Below, piece by piece: positions 6,159 to 12,144 of a stretch of 12,144 bases of DNA. Source of the DNA: an uncultured Paracoccaceae bacterium (GTDB lineage Bacteria > Pseudomonadota > Alphaproteobacteria > Rhodobacterales > Rhodobacteraceae); assembly GCA_913054485.1 (NCBI GenBank), contig CAJXHQ010000037.1, positions 1 through 12,144 of the forward strand, read 5' to 3'. Every line of letters starts with the position of its first letter. Within the stretch, counting starts at the first letter, position 1. The notes under the pieces are model-generated. The model ran no database searches and was not told where the DNA came from. It saw only the letters and a program-made list of their open reading frames with translations. The translations under genes and the position numbers were made by a program.

Positions 6159-7334
6159 ATGGCACTGACACCTGTAGAAAACCAGACCCCCGCATTCACC
6201 GGCGCTGTTGCCGCTGCTTCGGGTGCCTTCTTTGGCCTCTTTGTCGGCACGGCGCAGGGCTCGGGCTTCCTTGGCATCCTGATCGGAGCCGTCCTCCTTG
6301 GCGCGCTGGGCTTTGTTCTTGCCGGCATGACGGACAAGGAAAAACCGCTGCGCTGGGCGATCTTCGCGGGCTTCACCGCCGCGGGCCTGCTGATGGGCGG
6401 CCTGGCCGCCGGCGTGGTCGGAGCCCTCTTTGGCTGGTTTGCCGGCTGGTTCGTATTCTGGCTTGCGACCTCGCGCTACCGCGCCCATCTGGCCCCCTAC
6501 CTGACCCCGGGCCAGGTGTTGTGGCACTATACGTTCCGCGTCATCTGCGGCTCGATCTTTGTCTTCCTGATCACCCCGATCCTGGTGGTGATGCCGCTCA
6601 GCTTCAACGCGCAGGACTTCTTCACCTTCACGCCTGAAATGCTGCGCTTTGATCCGGCAGGTTACTCGCTGAAGCACTATCAGGACTTCTTCACCAGCGA
6701 GAGCTGGCAGGACGCGCTGTGGAACTCTGTCCGCATTGCGCCGATGGCAACTGTCCTGTCGGTGGGCTTCGGAACCCTGGCCGCCATCGGGCTCAGCCAG
6801 CCGCATGTGCCTTTCCGCCGCGCCATCATGGCGATCCTGATCTCGCCGATGATTGTGCCGCTGATCATCTCGGCGGCGGGGATGTACTTCTTCTACAGCC
6901 GCATCGGCCTGCAGGGCACCTACATGGGCGTGGTGCTGGCCCACGCCGCACTGGGCATCCCCTTTGTGATCATCACGGTGACCGCGACGCTGGTGGGCTT
7001 CGACCGCTCGCTGACCCGCGCGGCCGCTAATATGGGCGCAGGCCCCGTCACCACCTTCTTCCGGGTGCAGATGCCGCTGATCCTGCCCGGTGTGATCAGT
7101 GGCGGCCTCTTTGCTTTCATCACGTCGTTTGACGAGGTGGTCGTGGTGCTCTTTGTCGGCTCGGCCGGCCAGAAGACACTGCCCTGGCAGATGTTCACCG
7201 GCCTGCGCGAGCAGATTTCTCCCACCATTCTGGCGGTTGCCACGATTCTGGTGGTGATCTCCATCGGCCTGCTGGCCACGGTGGAAATGCTGCGCCGCCA
7301 CTCCGAACGCATGCGCGGCATGAGCCCGACCTGA
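6159..7334 (+). CDS. potC: ABC transporter permease 2 (PotC/PotI-like) with N-terminal membrane extension
   Basis: This 391-residue inner-membrane protein is the second half of the importer channel. The usual PotC-like core starts near residue 120 with a first helix at about 127-147 (RVICGSIFVFLITPILVVMP). It carries the EAA loop at 286-311 (TRAAANMGAGPVTTFFRVQMP, ending in LILPG) and ends in a helix at about 355-376. Enterobacterial PotC has about 264 residues. Here some 115 extra residues precede the core, built of Gly/Ala-rich hydrophobic stretches at about 13-30, 36-57, 66-88 and 88-104, enough for three or four extra helices. The start is five bases after the preceding stop, with GGGGTAAGG overlapping that stop as ribosome-binding region, so the two permeases are probably translated together. 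A terminator follows directly. Family confident; the role of the extension is unknown. Confidence 0.92.
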   Translation: MALTPVENQTPAFTGAVAAASGAFFGLFVGTAQGSGFLGILIGAVLLGALGFVLAGMTDKEKPLRWAIFAGFTAAGLLMGGLAAGVVGALFGWFAGWFVFWLATSRYRAHLAPYLTPGQVLWHYTFRVICGSIFVFLITPILVVMPLSFNAQDFFTFTPEMLRFDPAGYSLKHYQDFFTSESWQDALWNSVRIAPMATVLSVGFGTLAAIGLSQPHVPFRRAIMAILISPMIVPLIISAAGMYFFYSRIGLQGTYMGVVLAHAALGIPFVIITVTATLVGFDRSLTRAAANMGAGPVTTFFRVQMPLILPGVISGGLFAFITSFDEVVVVLFVGSAGQKTLPWQMFTGLREQISPTILAVATILVVISIGLLATVEMLRRHSERMRGMSPT

Positions 7335-7340
7335 TCCCAT

Positions 7341-7368
7341 AAAACCCCGGTCTACCCCGGGGTTTTTT
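7341..7368 (+). terminator. Rho-independent terminator of the transporter operon
   Basis: AAAACCCCGG (7341-7350), loop TCTACC and CCGGGGTTTT (7357-7366) form a perfect 10-pair stem with a six-T tract (7363-7368). It begins six bases after the last permease stop codon and ends the operon. Confidence 0.93.
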
Positions 7369-7395
7369 CTTTCCGGGGTCAGAGCAGAAGACCCG

Positions 7396-7424
7396 TTGAA
7401 AACAGCTAAGTCATTGTGTCTACT
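7396..7424 (+). promoter_or_regulatory. Putative sigma-70 promoter of the membrane protein/HlyD pair
   Basis: TTGAAA (7396-7401), a 17-base spacer and TCTACT (7419-7424, four of six consensus bases) lie 29 bases before the ATG at 7454, just past the terminator. This suits independent transcription of the next two genes. Confidence 0.45.
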
Positions 7425-7453
7425 GAAAGCACCGGCCATTCCGGAGCATTTTC

Positions 7454-7807
7454 ATGACTGATACCCATACCCTCGCGCCCGAGGCGCTGCCCTTTTTCAT
7501 CACCGGCCCGGGACAGAGCGATATTCTGTTCACCGCCGTGGCCATTGTCCTGATCCTGGTCCTGCTGGGGTTCGGGGCCTTTTATTTCACCGTCCAGTCG
7601 ATCCCCGACCGCATGGTCGAGGGCACCAGCAAGACCCAGATGCAGCTGGTCGGCCTGCTGGGGCTGATCTCACTGGTGACCATGAACAACGCCTTCTGGG
7701 TCGCGGCGCTGCTGCTTGCTGCGATCCGCCTGCCGGATTTTTCCTCGCCTCTCGGCGACCTGCGCAAGATCCGCCAGGCCCTGACCAAGGAGGGCGGCAA
7801 TGCTTGA
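7454..7807 (+). CDS. Small two-helix inner-membrane protein paired with an HlyD protein
   Basis: I do not recognise a named family for this 117-residue protein. It has two clear hydrophobic segments, at about 23-47 (DILFTAVAIVLILVLLGFGA and onward) and 65-92 (LVGLLGLISLVTMNNAFWVA and onward), joined by a short loop with SIPDRMVEGTSK. A basic tail (DLRKIRQALTKEGG) follows. GGAG (7443-7446) lies seven bases before the ATG. Its stop overlaps the start of the HlyD-type gene by eight bases, which points to coupled translation and a shared job. In enterobacteria small membrane proteins (AaeX, YiaW, YibI) sit in the same place before HlyD-type proteins, so this may be a functional counterpart, though I see no clear sequence likeness. 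The protein is very probably real; its function is unknown. Confidence 0.82.
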   Translation: MTDTHTLAPEALPFFITGPGQSDILFTAVAIVLILVLLGFGAFYFTVQSIPDRMVEGTSKTQMQLVGLLGLISLVTMNNAFWVAALLLAAIRLPDFSSPLGDLRKIRQALTKEGGNA

Positions 7808-9026
7808 GGTTCTGTTCAGCGCGCTGATCACCATCCTGCCCGATTACCTCTACCGCACCCGCGTGGAAGGCAAACGGCTGGGGCATGAGATCACCCTCTT
7901 CTCCGTCTGGTACGAGCTGCGCTGGGGCATCACGGCCTGCGCGGTGCTGGCGATCTCCTTGATATCCGTGATTTTCTTTTTCCACCCCTCGGCCAAGAAC
8001 GTGGTCTCGCTCTACCGCACCGTCAGCATCCTGTCGGACGTGCCGGGCCGGGTGGAGGAGGTCTATGTTGCCGACAACCAGCGCCTGAAAGCGGGTGATC
8101 CGATCTTCCGTCTGGACACGCGCCGCCAGCGCGCTGCGGCGGAAACCGCCCGCCGCCGCATGGCAGAAGCAGATGCCGCAATTGCGATGGCGGCCTCGGA
8201 AATCACCGTGGCCGAAGGCAATATCCTCTCCGCCGAAAGCGCCCTGCGCCAGGCGCGCGACGATCTTGCCCGCCGCCAGGAGGTGCATGACCGCAACCCG
8301 AATGTGGTCAGCCAGCAGGAACTGGATACGCTGGCTGCTGCCGTGGAAGGCCGCGAAGGCGCTTTGAAATCAGCCCGCGCCCAGCTTGAGATGGTCGAGG
8401 CCCGCGTCGCCTCTGTCCTGCCCGCGCAGCGCGCCGTGGCGGAGGCCGCACTGAACCAGGCCCTGACCGAGATCGACAAGGCCACCATCTATGCGGGCAC
8501 CGATGGCACCGTGAAACAGTTCAAACTGGAACCCGGCGATATCGTGAACCCGATCCTGCGCCCGGCGGGCATCCTTGTGCCCGAAACCTCCGGCGTGGGG
8601 CGCTTTCAGGCCGCCTTCGGGCAGATCTCCGCGCCGGTTGTCCGCCGCGGGATGCTGGCCGAAATCACCTGCGCCGCCCGCCCGCTTGAGGTCATTCCCA
8701 TGGTGGTCACCAACGTCCAGGGCACTATCGCCAGCGGACAGCTCAGGCCCACCGATCAGCTCATCGAGCTGCAGGACCGTAAACGCCCCGGCACCATTCT
8801 CGCGACGCTGGAGCCGGTTTACCCCGGCCAGGCCGACGGCATTCCGCCCGGCAGCCGCTGCGCAGCGGTGGCCTATTCCAGCCATGACAAGCAGATCGAA
8901 GCAGGCGAAATCACCGGCTTCAAAGCTTTCGTGATGCCCATGGTCGACGGCATGGGTATCGCCAACGCCATCGTCATCCGCGGCCAGGCGCTGCTCCTGC
9001 CGGTCTGGGCCCTGGTGTTCACCTGA
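7800..9026 (+). CDS. HlyD/EmrA-type membrane fusion protein (periplasmic adaptor)
   Basis: This 408-residue protein should be anchored in the inner membrane and extend into the periplasm as the adaptor of an efflux or secretion system. A single helix spans about 44-62 (ITACAVLAISLISVIFFF), after a cytoplasmic N-terminus of about 43 residues. The first biotinyl-lipoyl half is at 81-106 (VPGRVEEVYVADNQRLKAGD followed by PIFRLD). Then comes an Ala/Arg/Glu-rich coiled-coil hairpin at about 107-225, and the second lipoyl half TDGTVKQFKLEPGDIV (234-249). A beta-barrel-like region follows to the end. The long cytoplasmic N-terminus is like E. coli YibH/YiaV rather than RND adaptors. Its start overlaps the stop of the small membrane protein by eight bases. 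No pump or TolC-like gene is visible nearby, so partner and cargo are unknown. Confidence 0.9.
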   Translation: MLEVLFSALITILPDYLYRTRVEGKRLGHEITLFSVWYELRWGITACAVLAISLISVIFFFHPSAKNVVSLYRTVSILSDVPGRVEEVYVADNQRLKAGDPIFRLDTRRQRAAAETARRRMAEADAAIAMAASEITVAEGNILSAESALRQARDDLARRQEVHDRNPNVVSQQELDTLAAAVEGREGALKSARAQLEMVEARVASVLPAQRAVAEAALNQALTEIDKATIYAGTDGTVKQFKLEPGDIVNPILRPAGILVPETSGVGRFQAAFGQISAPVVRRGMLAEITCAARPLEVIPMVVTNVQGTIASGQLRPTDQLIELQDRKRPGTILATLEPVYPGQADGIPPGSRCAAVAYSSHDKQIEAGEITGFKAFVMPMVDGMGIANAIVIRGQALLLPVWALVFT

Positions 9027-9098
9027 TGGCCAGAATCCGTCTCTTCATTTGGCCGGAAATACCGCGGGGAGGCCGGCAGGGCCGCGGCAGAGCCCCTC

Positions 9099-9359
9099 TT
9101 ACCGCAGCTTTTTCAGCAATGCCAAAGACGCATAGCCGTCCGGCGTCATCCCATGCGCCTGCTGGTAAGCGCGCACCGCCGCGATGGTCTTGGGCCCGAT
9201 TTTGCCATCCACCCCTTGGGTGCTGAACCCGGCGCGGGTCAGCCGCTTCTGCATTTCCTGGCGCTCCTTATAAGTCAGCGCCCGGTCGCCGCGCGGCCAT
9301 TTGGACTGGATCGGCGCGCCGCCGGTGATCCGGTCCGACAGGGGCCCGACGCCGATCAC
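9099..9359 (-). pseudogene. Detached peptidoglycan-binding domain of the lytic transglycosylase
   Basis: These 86 codons continue the lytic transglycosylase frame directly after its in-frame TAA. They begin VIGVGPLSDRITGG, the segment that in intact homologues joins the catalytic domain to its C-terminus. They then contain a PG_binding_1 domain: ALTYKERQEMQKRLTRAGF followed by STQGVDGKIGPKTIAAVRAY, QQAHGMTPDGYASLALLKKL and a stop. The GTG right after the TAA could in principle restart translation, with only a weak GGCGGA upstream. The product would have no signal peptide and could not reach the periplasm, so this is best read as a stranded remnant of the gene at 9360-10418. Good preservation of the domain suggests the interruption is recent or a sequence error. 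Confidence 0.75.
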
Positions 9360-10418
9360 TTAGGCATCCGCCGTGTTGTAGCGTTCGATCACCGCGAAAT
9401 TGTTGAAGATCATGAAGGCCGCGCCGTTGCCGCCGGCGGGCAGCAGGATCGAGGCCGCGCCGTGGTTAGGCACCGACCGTCCCGAGGTATCCGTCACCCC
9501 CAGCCGCGCCCAGTCGCCGGGGCTTTTCTTGATTTTGCGGCTGGCCAGCGCATAGTTGAAGCCCCTCGGCAGCTCTACTTCCACGCCCCAGGGCTGGCCC
9601 TTTTTCCAGCCGAACCTCTTCAGGTAGGCCGCGGTGGAGGCCAGGGCGTCCGACGGGTTGTCTGACCAGATGTCGCGCTTGCCGTCGCCGGTGAAATCCA
9701 CCGCATAGGCCAGGTAAGAGGTCGGAATGAACTGCGTGTGGCCCATCGCCCCGGCCCAGCTGCCGGTCATCTTGCGCGGGTTCACATCGCCGGCCTGGAT
9801 GATCTTCAGCGCAGCAATCAGCTGCGCCTCGAAGAACTTGCCGCGCCGCCCGTCATAGGCCAGCGTCGCCAGCGAGCGCACCACATCCATATTGCCGCGG
9901 TAATTGCCATAGGCGCTCTCCAGCCCCCAGACCGCCACGACCACTTCTTTCTCGACGCCGTATTTCGCCTCGATCCGCTTCAGCCGCGCGTTCTGTTCGC
10001 GTAAAGCAGCCTTGCCGTTTTTGATCCGCGTGTCCGAGGCGGCGCTGTCCAGATATTCCCAGATCGTCTTGGTGAATTCCGATTGGTTGCGGTCGCGCCG
10101 GATCACCTCTGCATCATAGGTGACGCCGCGAAAGGCCCGGTCCAGCGTAGAGCCCGAAATGCCCTGCGCTCCGGCGCGTTTTCGGAACCCTTTGATCCAG
10201 CTCTGAAAACCGCGCTCCGAGGCCGCCTGATGCAGCTTCTCCTCTGCCGGGCTCAGGGGGCGCAGCCGCGGCCGCAACGACGTGAAGGCCGCCGGCTGAA
10301 TCTGTTCGGGCAGCACCGCCAATGGGCGGATCTGCGGGCGAAGGGAAGATTGGGGGGCAGCGCCTGCCGCCGCCGTTCCAGCTGCCGCCAATATGGCGGC
10401 CGTCAGCCAAACGCGCAT
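9360..10418 (-). CDS. MltB-type lytic murein transglycosylase, cut short before its peptidoglycan-binding domain
   Basis: This 352-residue periplasmic enzyme should cleave the MurNAc-GlcNAc bond of peptidoglycan, leaving 1,6-anhydroMurNAc ends. A signal peptide covers about residues 1-20 (MRVWLTAAILAAAGTAAAGA). A proline-rich linker follows with SLRPQIRPL and SLRPRLRPL. The SLT_2 catalytic domain runs from about 65 to 350. Its catalytic Glu167 is in VWGLESAYGNY, and the family block SWAGAMGHTQFIPTSYL is at 220-236, followed by the Asp-rich DFTGDGKRDIW. The frame ends at TAA (9360-9362) after NNFAVIERYNTADA, exactly where homologues continue into a PG-binding domain, and that domain is intact just beyond. 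With the stop read through, the protein would be 439 residues, the normal family length. GAGGTG just upstream supports the start. The catalytic part looks complete and might still work with weaker wall binding. Confidence 0.88.
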   Translation of the reverse strand: MRVWLTAAILAAAGTAAAGAAPQSSLRPQIRPLAVLPEQIQPAAFTSLRPRLRPLSPAEEKLHQAASERGFQSWIKGFRKRAGAQGISGSTLDRAFRGVTYDAEVIRRDRNQSEFTKTIWEYLDSAASDTRIKNGKAALREQNARLKRIEAKYGVEKEVVVAVWGLESAYGNYRGNMDVVRSLATLAYDGRRGKFFEAQLIAALKIIQAGDVNPRKMTGSWAGAMGHTQFIPTSYLAYAVDFTGDGKRDIWSDNPSDALASTAAYLKRFGWKKGQPWGVEVELPRGFNYALASRKIKKSPGDWARLGVTDTSGRSVPNHGAASILLPAGGNGAAFMIFNNFAVIERYNTADA

Positions 10419-10494
10419 GGGTCACCTCATTATTTAACTGCTCTTTTGGGCAGGTTACCGCCGATTTGCGATTCCCTAAAGGGGCGAACAAGCC

Positions 10495-11220
10495 TCAATC
10501 TGCGCGGGGGCGGGGTTCCGCCTGTGCCATTGCCGCGGCCTCGTCCTTCAGCTTGGCCAGAGCCGCGCGCAGCATAACCGCCCGGCGGGGGCGGAAACTG
10601 GTCTGCGTCACTTCCAGATCCTGTATCCGGTCCAGCCGGAACACGCGGGTATCTTCGCGCAGGGTGCACCAGGCCACCAGCACATTGGAGCGGTCGAAGT
10701 AGATCATGCTCAGCGGTTTCACCTGCCGCCTGGTGATCGCGCCTTGGGCATCGGTGTATCCAAAGCGCACCTCCAGCTCCTCCCAGGCCGCGCGGCGCAA
10801 CTCGGCCGGGCTGATTTTCAGCGGGGCAGGGGGGTGAAACCGGTGCGCCGACAGCACCGCATGGCGCATGCGGCCCGCCTGGCTGGGCGGCAGCCGGCCT
10901 TCCAGTTTCTTCAACGCATCCCGGGCAGCCCCGGCCAGATCCGGATCGCCAATCGCCTGAACCTCGCGCAGACCCAGCACCAGCGCCTCCAGTTCGGTAT
11001 CGCGGAACCCCATGGGCGGCAGGGCGTTGTCCTCGATCAGGGTGAAGCCGTAACCGGCCGCACCGTCGATCACCGCGCCCATTTCGCGCAGGGTGGCGAT
11101 ATCGCGGTGGATGCTGCGTGCGGACACGCCCAGATCCTGCGCAAGGGCTGCGGCGGTATGCGGGCCGGGACCAAGGCGCAGGGCCTGCATCAGCCGGGTG
11201 AGGCGGTGAACACGGGACAT
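10495..11220 (-). CDS. YafY-type transcriptional regulator (HTH_11 and WYL domains)
   Basis: This 241-residue DNA-binding protein has an N-terminal winged helix at about 4-60: RLTRLMQALRLGPGPHTAAA, the recognition helix VSARSIHRDIATLREMGA (32-49) and wing GYGFTLIED. A linker follows, and a C-terminal WYL domain at about 137-225. The family block VKPLSMIYFDRSNVLVAWCT (167-186) plus LREDTRVFRLDRI is plain, but the namesake Trp-Tyr-Leu positions read Asn-Val-Leu, as is frequent in this branch. A charged tail ends the protein. YafY proteins usually repress a divergent gene and themselves. A glutathione S-transferase-like gene is divergent here, and the gap has a clean inverted repeat (11240-11260), so that pair is the likely target. 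The start ATG has a modest GAGAGA upstream. The next gene on this strand, the transglycosylase, is 76 bases downstream and probably unrelated. Confidence 0.91.
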   Translation of the reverse strand: MSRVHRLTRLMQALRLGPGPHTAAALAQDLGVSARSIHRDIATLREMGAVIDGAAGYGFTLIEDNALPPMGFRDTELEALVLGLREVQAIGDPDLAGAARDALKKLEGRLPPSQAGRMRHAVLSAHRFHPPAPLKISPAELRRAAWEELEVRFGYTDAQGAITRRQVKPLSMIYFDRSNVLVAWCTLREDTRVFRLDRIQDLEVTQTSFRPRRAVMLRAALAKLKDEAAAMAQAEPRPRAD

Positions 11221-11239
11221 GATGCATTCTCTCTACCCT

Positions 11240-11260
11240 TGATGACAGTTTTTGTCATCA
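11240..11260. promoter_or_regulatory. Candidate YafY operator in the divergent intergenic region
   Basis: TGATGACA (11240-11247), spacer GTTTT and TGTCATCA (11253-11260) form a perfect 8-base inverted repeat in the 86-base gap between the regulator and the GST-like gene. Half-sites one helical turn apart (13 bases centre to centre) suit a dimeric HTH protein. On the - strand it lies between ATGACA and TAGAGA hexamers that could be the regulator's own promoter, implying autorepression. No equally good promoter is visible for the GST side. Confidence 0.65.
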
Positions 11261-11306
11261 GCTGCGCCTAGCCTGTCTCCAGAGACAATCGAACAGGAGA
11301 CCACAG

Positions 11307-12011
11307 ATGCTCACCCTTCTTACCCATCCCGGCGGCAACGGCATGTTCAGCTACGGCATGTTCTGCTCCAAGGCAGCCTACCTGCTGCAAATGTCGGGCG
11401 AGACCTGGCAGCGCGAGGATTTCTTCAACTTCGCCTCGATGCCCCATGGCAAACTGCCGGTGCTGCGTGACGGCGATGCGCTGATTGCCGACAGCGAGGG
11501 GATCCGCCGCTTCCTCGAAGACCGCGGGGCCGATTTCGATCCGGGGCTGAGTACGGAACAAAAGGCGGATTCCCGTCTGCTGATCCGCTGGCTGGACGAG
11601 GCGCTCTGGGCGCATGTGGTTACCGCCCGGTGGTACGAGGAAGCGGGCTGGCAGCACCTGTGCACATCGGTTCTGGCGATGGCCCCCAAACCCATCGCAG
11701 ACCAGATCCGTGCCCGAATGCTGCAGGGGCTCGATTTCATAGGCATCACCCGGTTCAGCAAGGCGGAGCGTCTGGTCCGGCTGAACCAGGATCTGGCAGC
11801 ACTGCAAACACGGCTGGGCGATCATCCGTTCCTGTTCGGCGCAGAGGTCACTGCCGCCGATTGCTCTGCCGCGCCAATGATCGAGGCGCTCTCCCGTGCC
11901 CCGGCGGATCCCGAGGTTGTTGCAGCCGCACGCGCCTACCCGGCGCTGCTGGCCTATGCAGAGCGCGTCGCTGCAGCCCTGCCGCTGGAGAGGCCAGCAG
12001 TGGCGGCGTGA
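11307..12011 (+). CDS. Glutathione S-transferase-like protein (thioredoxin-fold N-terminus, helical C-terminus)
   Basis: This 234-residue cytoplasmic protein has the two-domain GST layout. The N-terminal domain (about 1-75) contains GMFCSKAAYLLQMSG, where Ser15 or Cys20 sits near the usual thiol-activating position. It also has KLPVL with the conserved cis-Pro51, and ADSEGIRRFLED, whose Ser63 would hold the glutamyl end of glutathione. The C-terminal helical domain (about 85-225) has RWLDEALWAHV and the N-capping segment LFGAEVTAADCSAAPMIEAL. The variant resembles the GST_N_4/GST_C_6 branch more than classical detoxifying GSTs. AGGAG (11295-11299) lies seven bases before the ATG. It is divergent from the YafY regulator and probably under its control. 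The substrate is unknown; a conjugation or peroxidase role in stress response is a guess from the family. Confidence 0.88.
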   Translation: MLTLLTHPGGNGMFSYGMFCSKAAYLLQMSGETWQREDFFNFASMPHGKLPVLRDGDALIADSEGIRRFLEDRGADFDPGLSTEQKADSRLLIRWLDEALWAHVVTARWYEEAGWQHLCTSVLAMAPKPIADQIRARMLQGLDFIGITRFSKAERLVRLNQDLAALQTRLGDHPFLFGAEVTAADCSAAPMIEALSRAPADPEVVAAARAYPALLAYAERVAAALPLERPAVAA

Positions 12012-12064
12012 CCCCGGTGCAGGCTTAGGCTAGGCTGGCGGTATAGGTTGATCGGTATTCTGTT

Positions 12065-12144
12065 GTGACGCCGGAATTTGCATCTGATGATATCGCGCTG
12101 GCCTTTGATGTGCCCGGCCCGGAGGCCCGCAAGGGCCTCCTGAC
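12065..12144 (+). CDS. Start of an unidentified gene, 3' partial (possibly DUF1801 family)
   Basis: From GTG at 12065 the frame is open to the window edge: VTPEFASDDIALAF, then DVPGPEARKGLL. The frame is closed by a TAG 19 bases upstream (12044-12046), so GTG is the only standard start that precedes this stretch. No clear ribosome-binding site is present, which weakens the call. The sequence recalls the N-terminus of DUF1801 proteins (a short helical lead into an LLALR-type motif), but only 26 residues can be seen, so the family is a guess. It follows the GST-like gene after 53 bases on the same strand. Confidence 0.4.
   Translation, partial: MTPEFASDDIALAFDVPGPEARKGLL

Noticed and set aside
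4792..6195. Very long open frames on the - strand opposite the transporter genes (also 6111-7439 and 1085-2461)
   Set aside because: They are antisense to well recognised genes, rich in His, Arg, Gly and Asp as expected from reverse reading of GC-biased codons, and show no family motif.
9062..9087. CCGCGG inverted repeat between the convergent HlyD and transglycosylase genes
   Set aside because: Only six pairs with a 14-base loop and no T tract on either strand; could be a weak bidirectional terminator but is not supported well enough.
9026..9226. A 66-codon frame starting in the stop codon of the HlyD gene (TGATG overlap)
   Set aside because: The overlap is tempting, but most of it lies antisense to the conserved peptidoglycan-binding domain and its composition (Pro/Arg/Ala) is that of an antisense shadow.
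12017..12046. AGGCT repeats (AGGCTTAGGCTAGGCT) after the GST-like gene
   Set aside because: Three short imperfect units without any associated feature; probably chance.

Overview
The window looks like chromosomal DNA of an alphaproteobacterium of the Roseobacter group (Rhodobacteraceae, close to Ruegeria, Leisingera or Phaeobacter). The reasons are high GC with strong third-position bias, an aminotransferase that closely resembles (from memory) the structurally characterised omega-transaminase of Ruegeria pomeroyi, and the enlarged PotB- and PotC-type permeases. No RNA genes, insertion sequences, CRISPR arrays or phage genes were seen.

Bases 1-7368 form a polyamine uptake and catabolism locus on the + strand. 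It begins with a GntR/FCD regulator whose start lies outside the window. A class III aminotransferase of the SpuC type follows (716-2104) and ends at a rho-independent terminator. After a gene-poor 400-base region with a perfect TGGTATACCA palindrome comes an ABC transporter operon (2506-7334): ATPase, periplasmic binding protein, permease 1, permease 2. A strong hairpin sits just after the binding-protein gene and a second terminator closes the operon. The likely logic is that the transporter imports putrescine or a related amine, the aminotransferase removes its amino group onto pyruvate, and the GntR protein senses the substrate. The exact substrate is inferred.

Bases 7454-9026 hold a two-gene unit: a small two-helix membrane protein overlapping by 8 bases an HlyD/EmrA-type membrane fusion protein. 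No transporter or outer-membrane partner is present nearby.

Bases 9099-11220 are on the - strand: an MltB-type lytic murein transglycosylase whose peptidoglycan-binding domain is cut off by one in-frame TAA codon, and upstream of it a YafY-type HTH/WYL regulator. Divergent from the regulator is a glutathione S-transferase-like gene (11307-12011); the gap between them has a clean 8-base inverted repeat that is probably the regulator's operator. The last bases (12065 onward) look like the beginning of another gene, cut by the window edge.

Overall this is mostly ordinary metabolic DNA and I do not see a wholly new system. The points most worth checking are the nonsense codon in the transglycosylase, the two sets of candidate operators in the polyamine region, the large extra domains in both permeases, and the YafY/GST operator.
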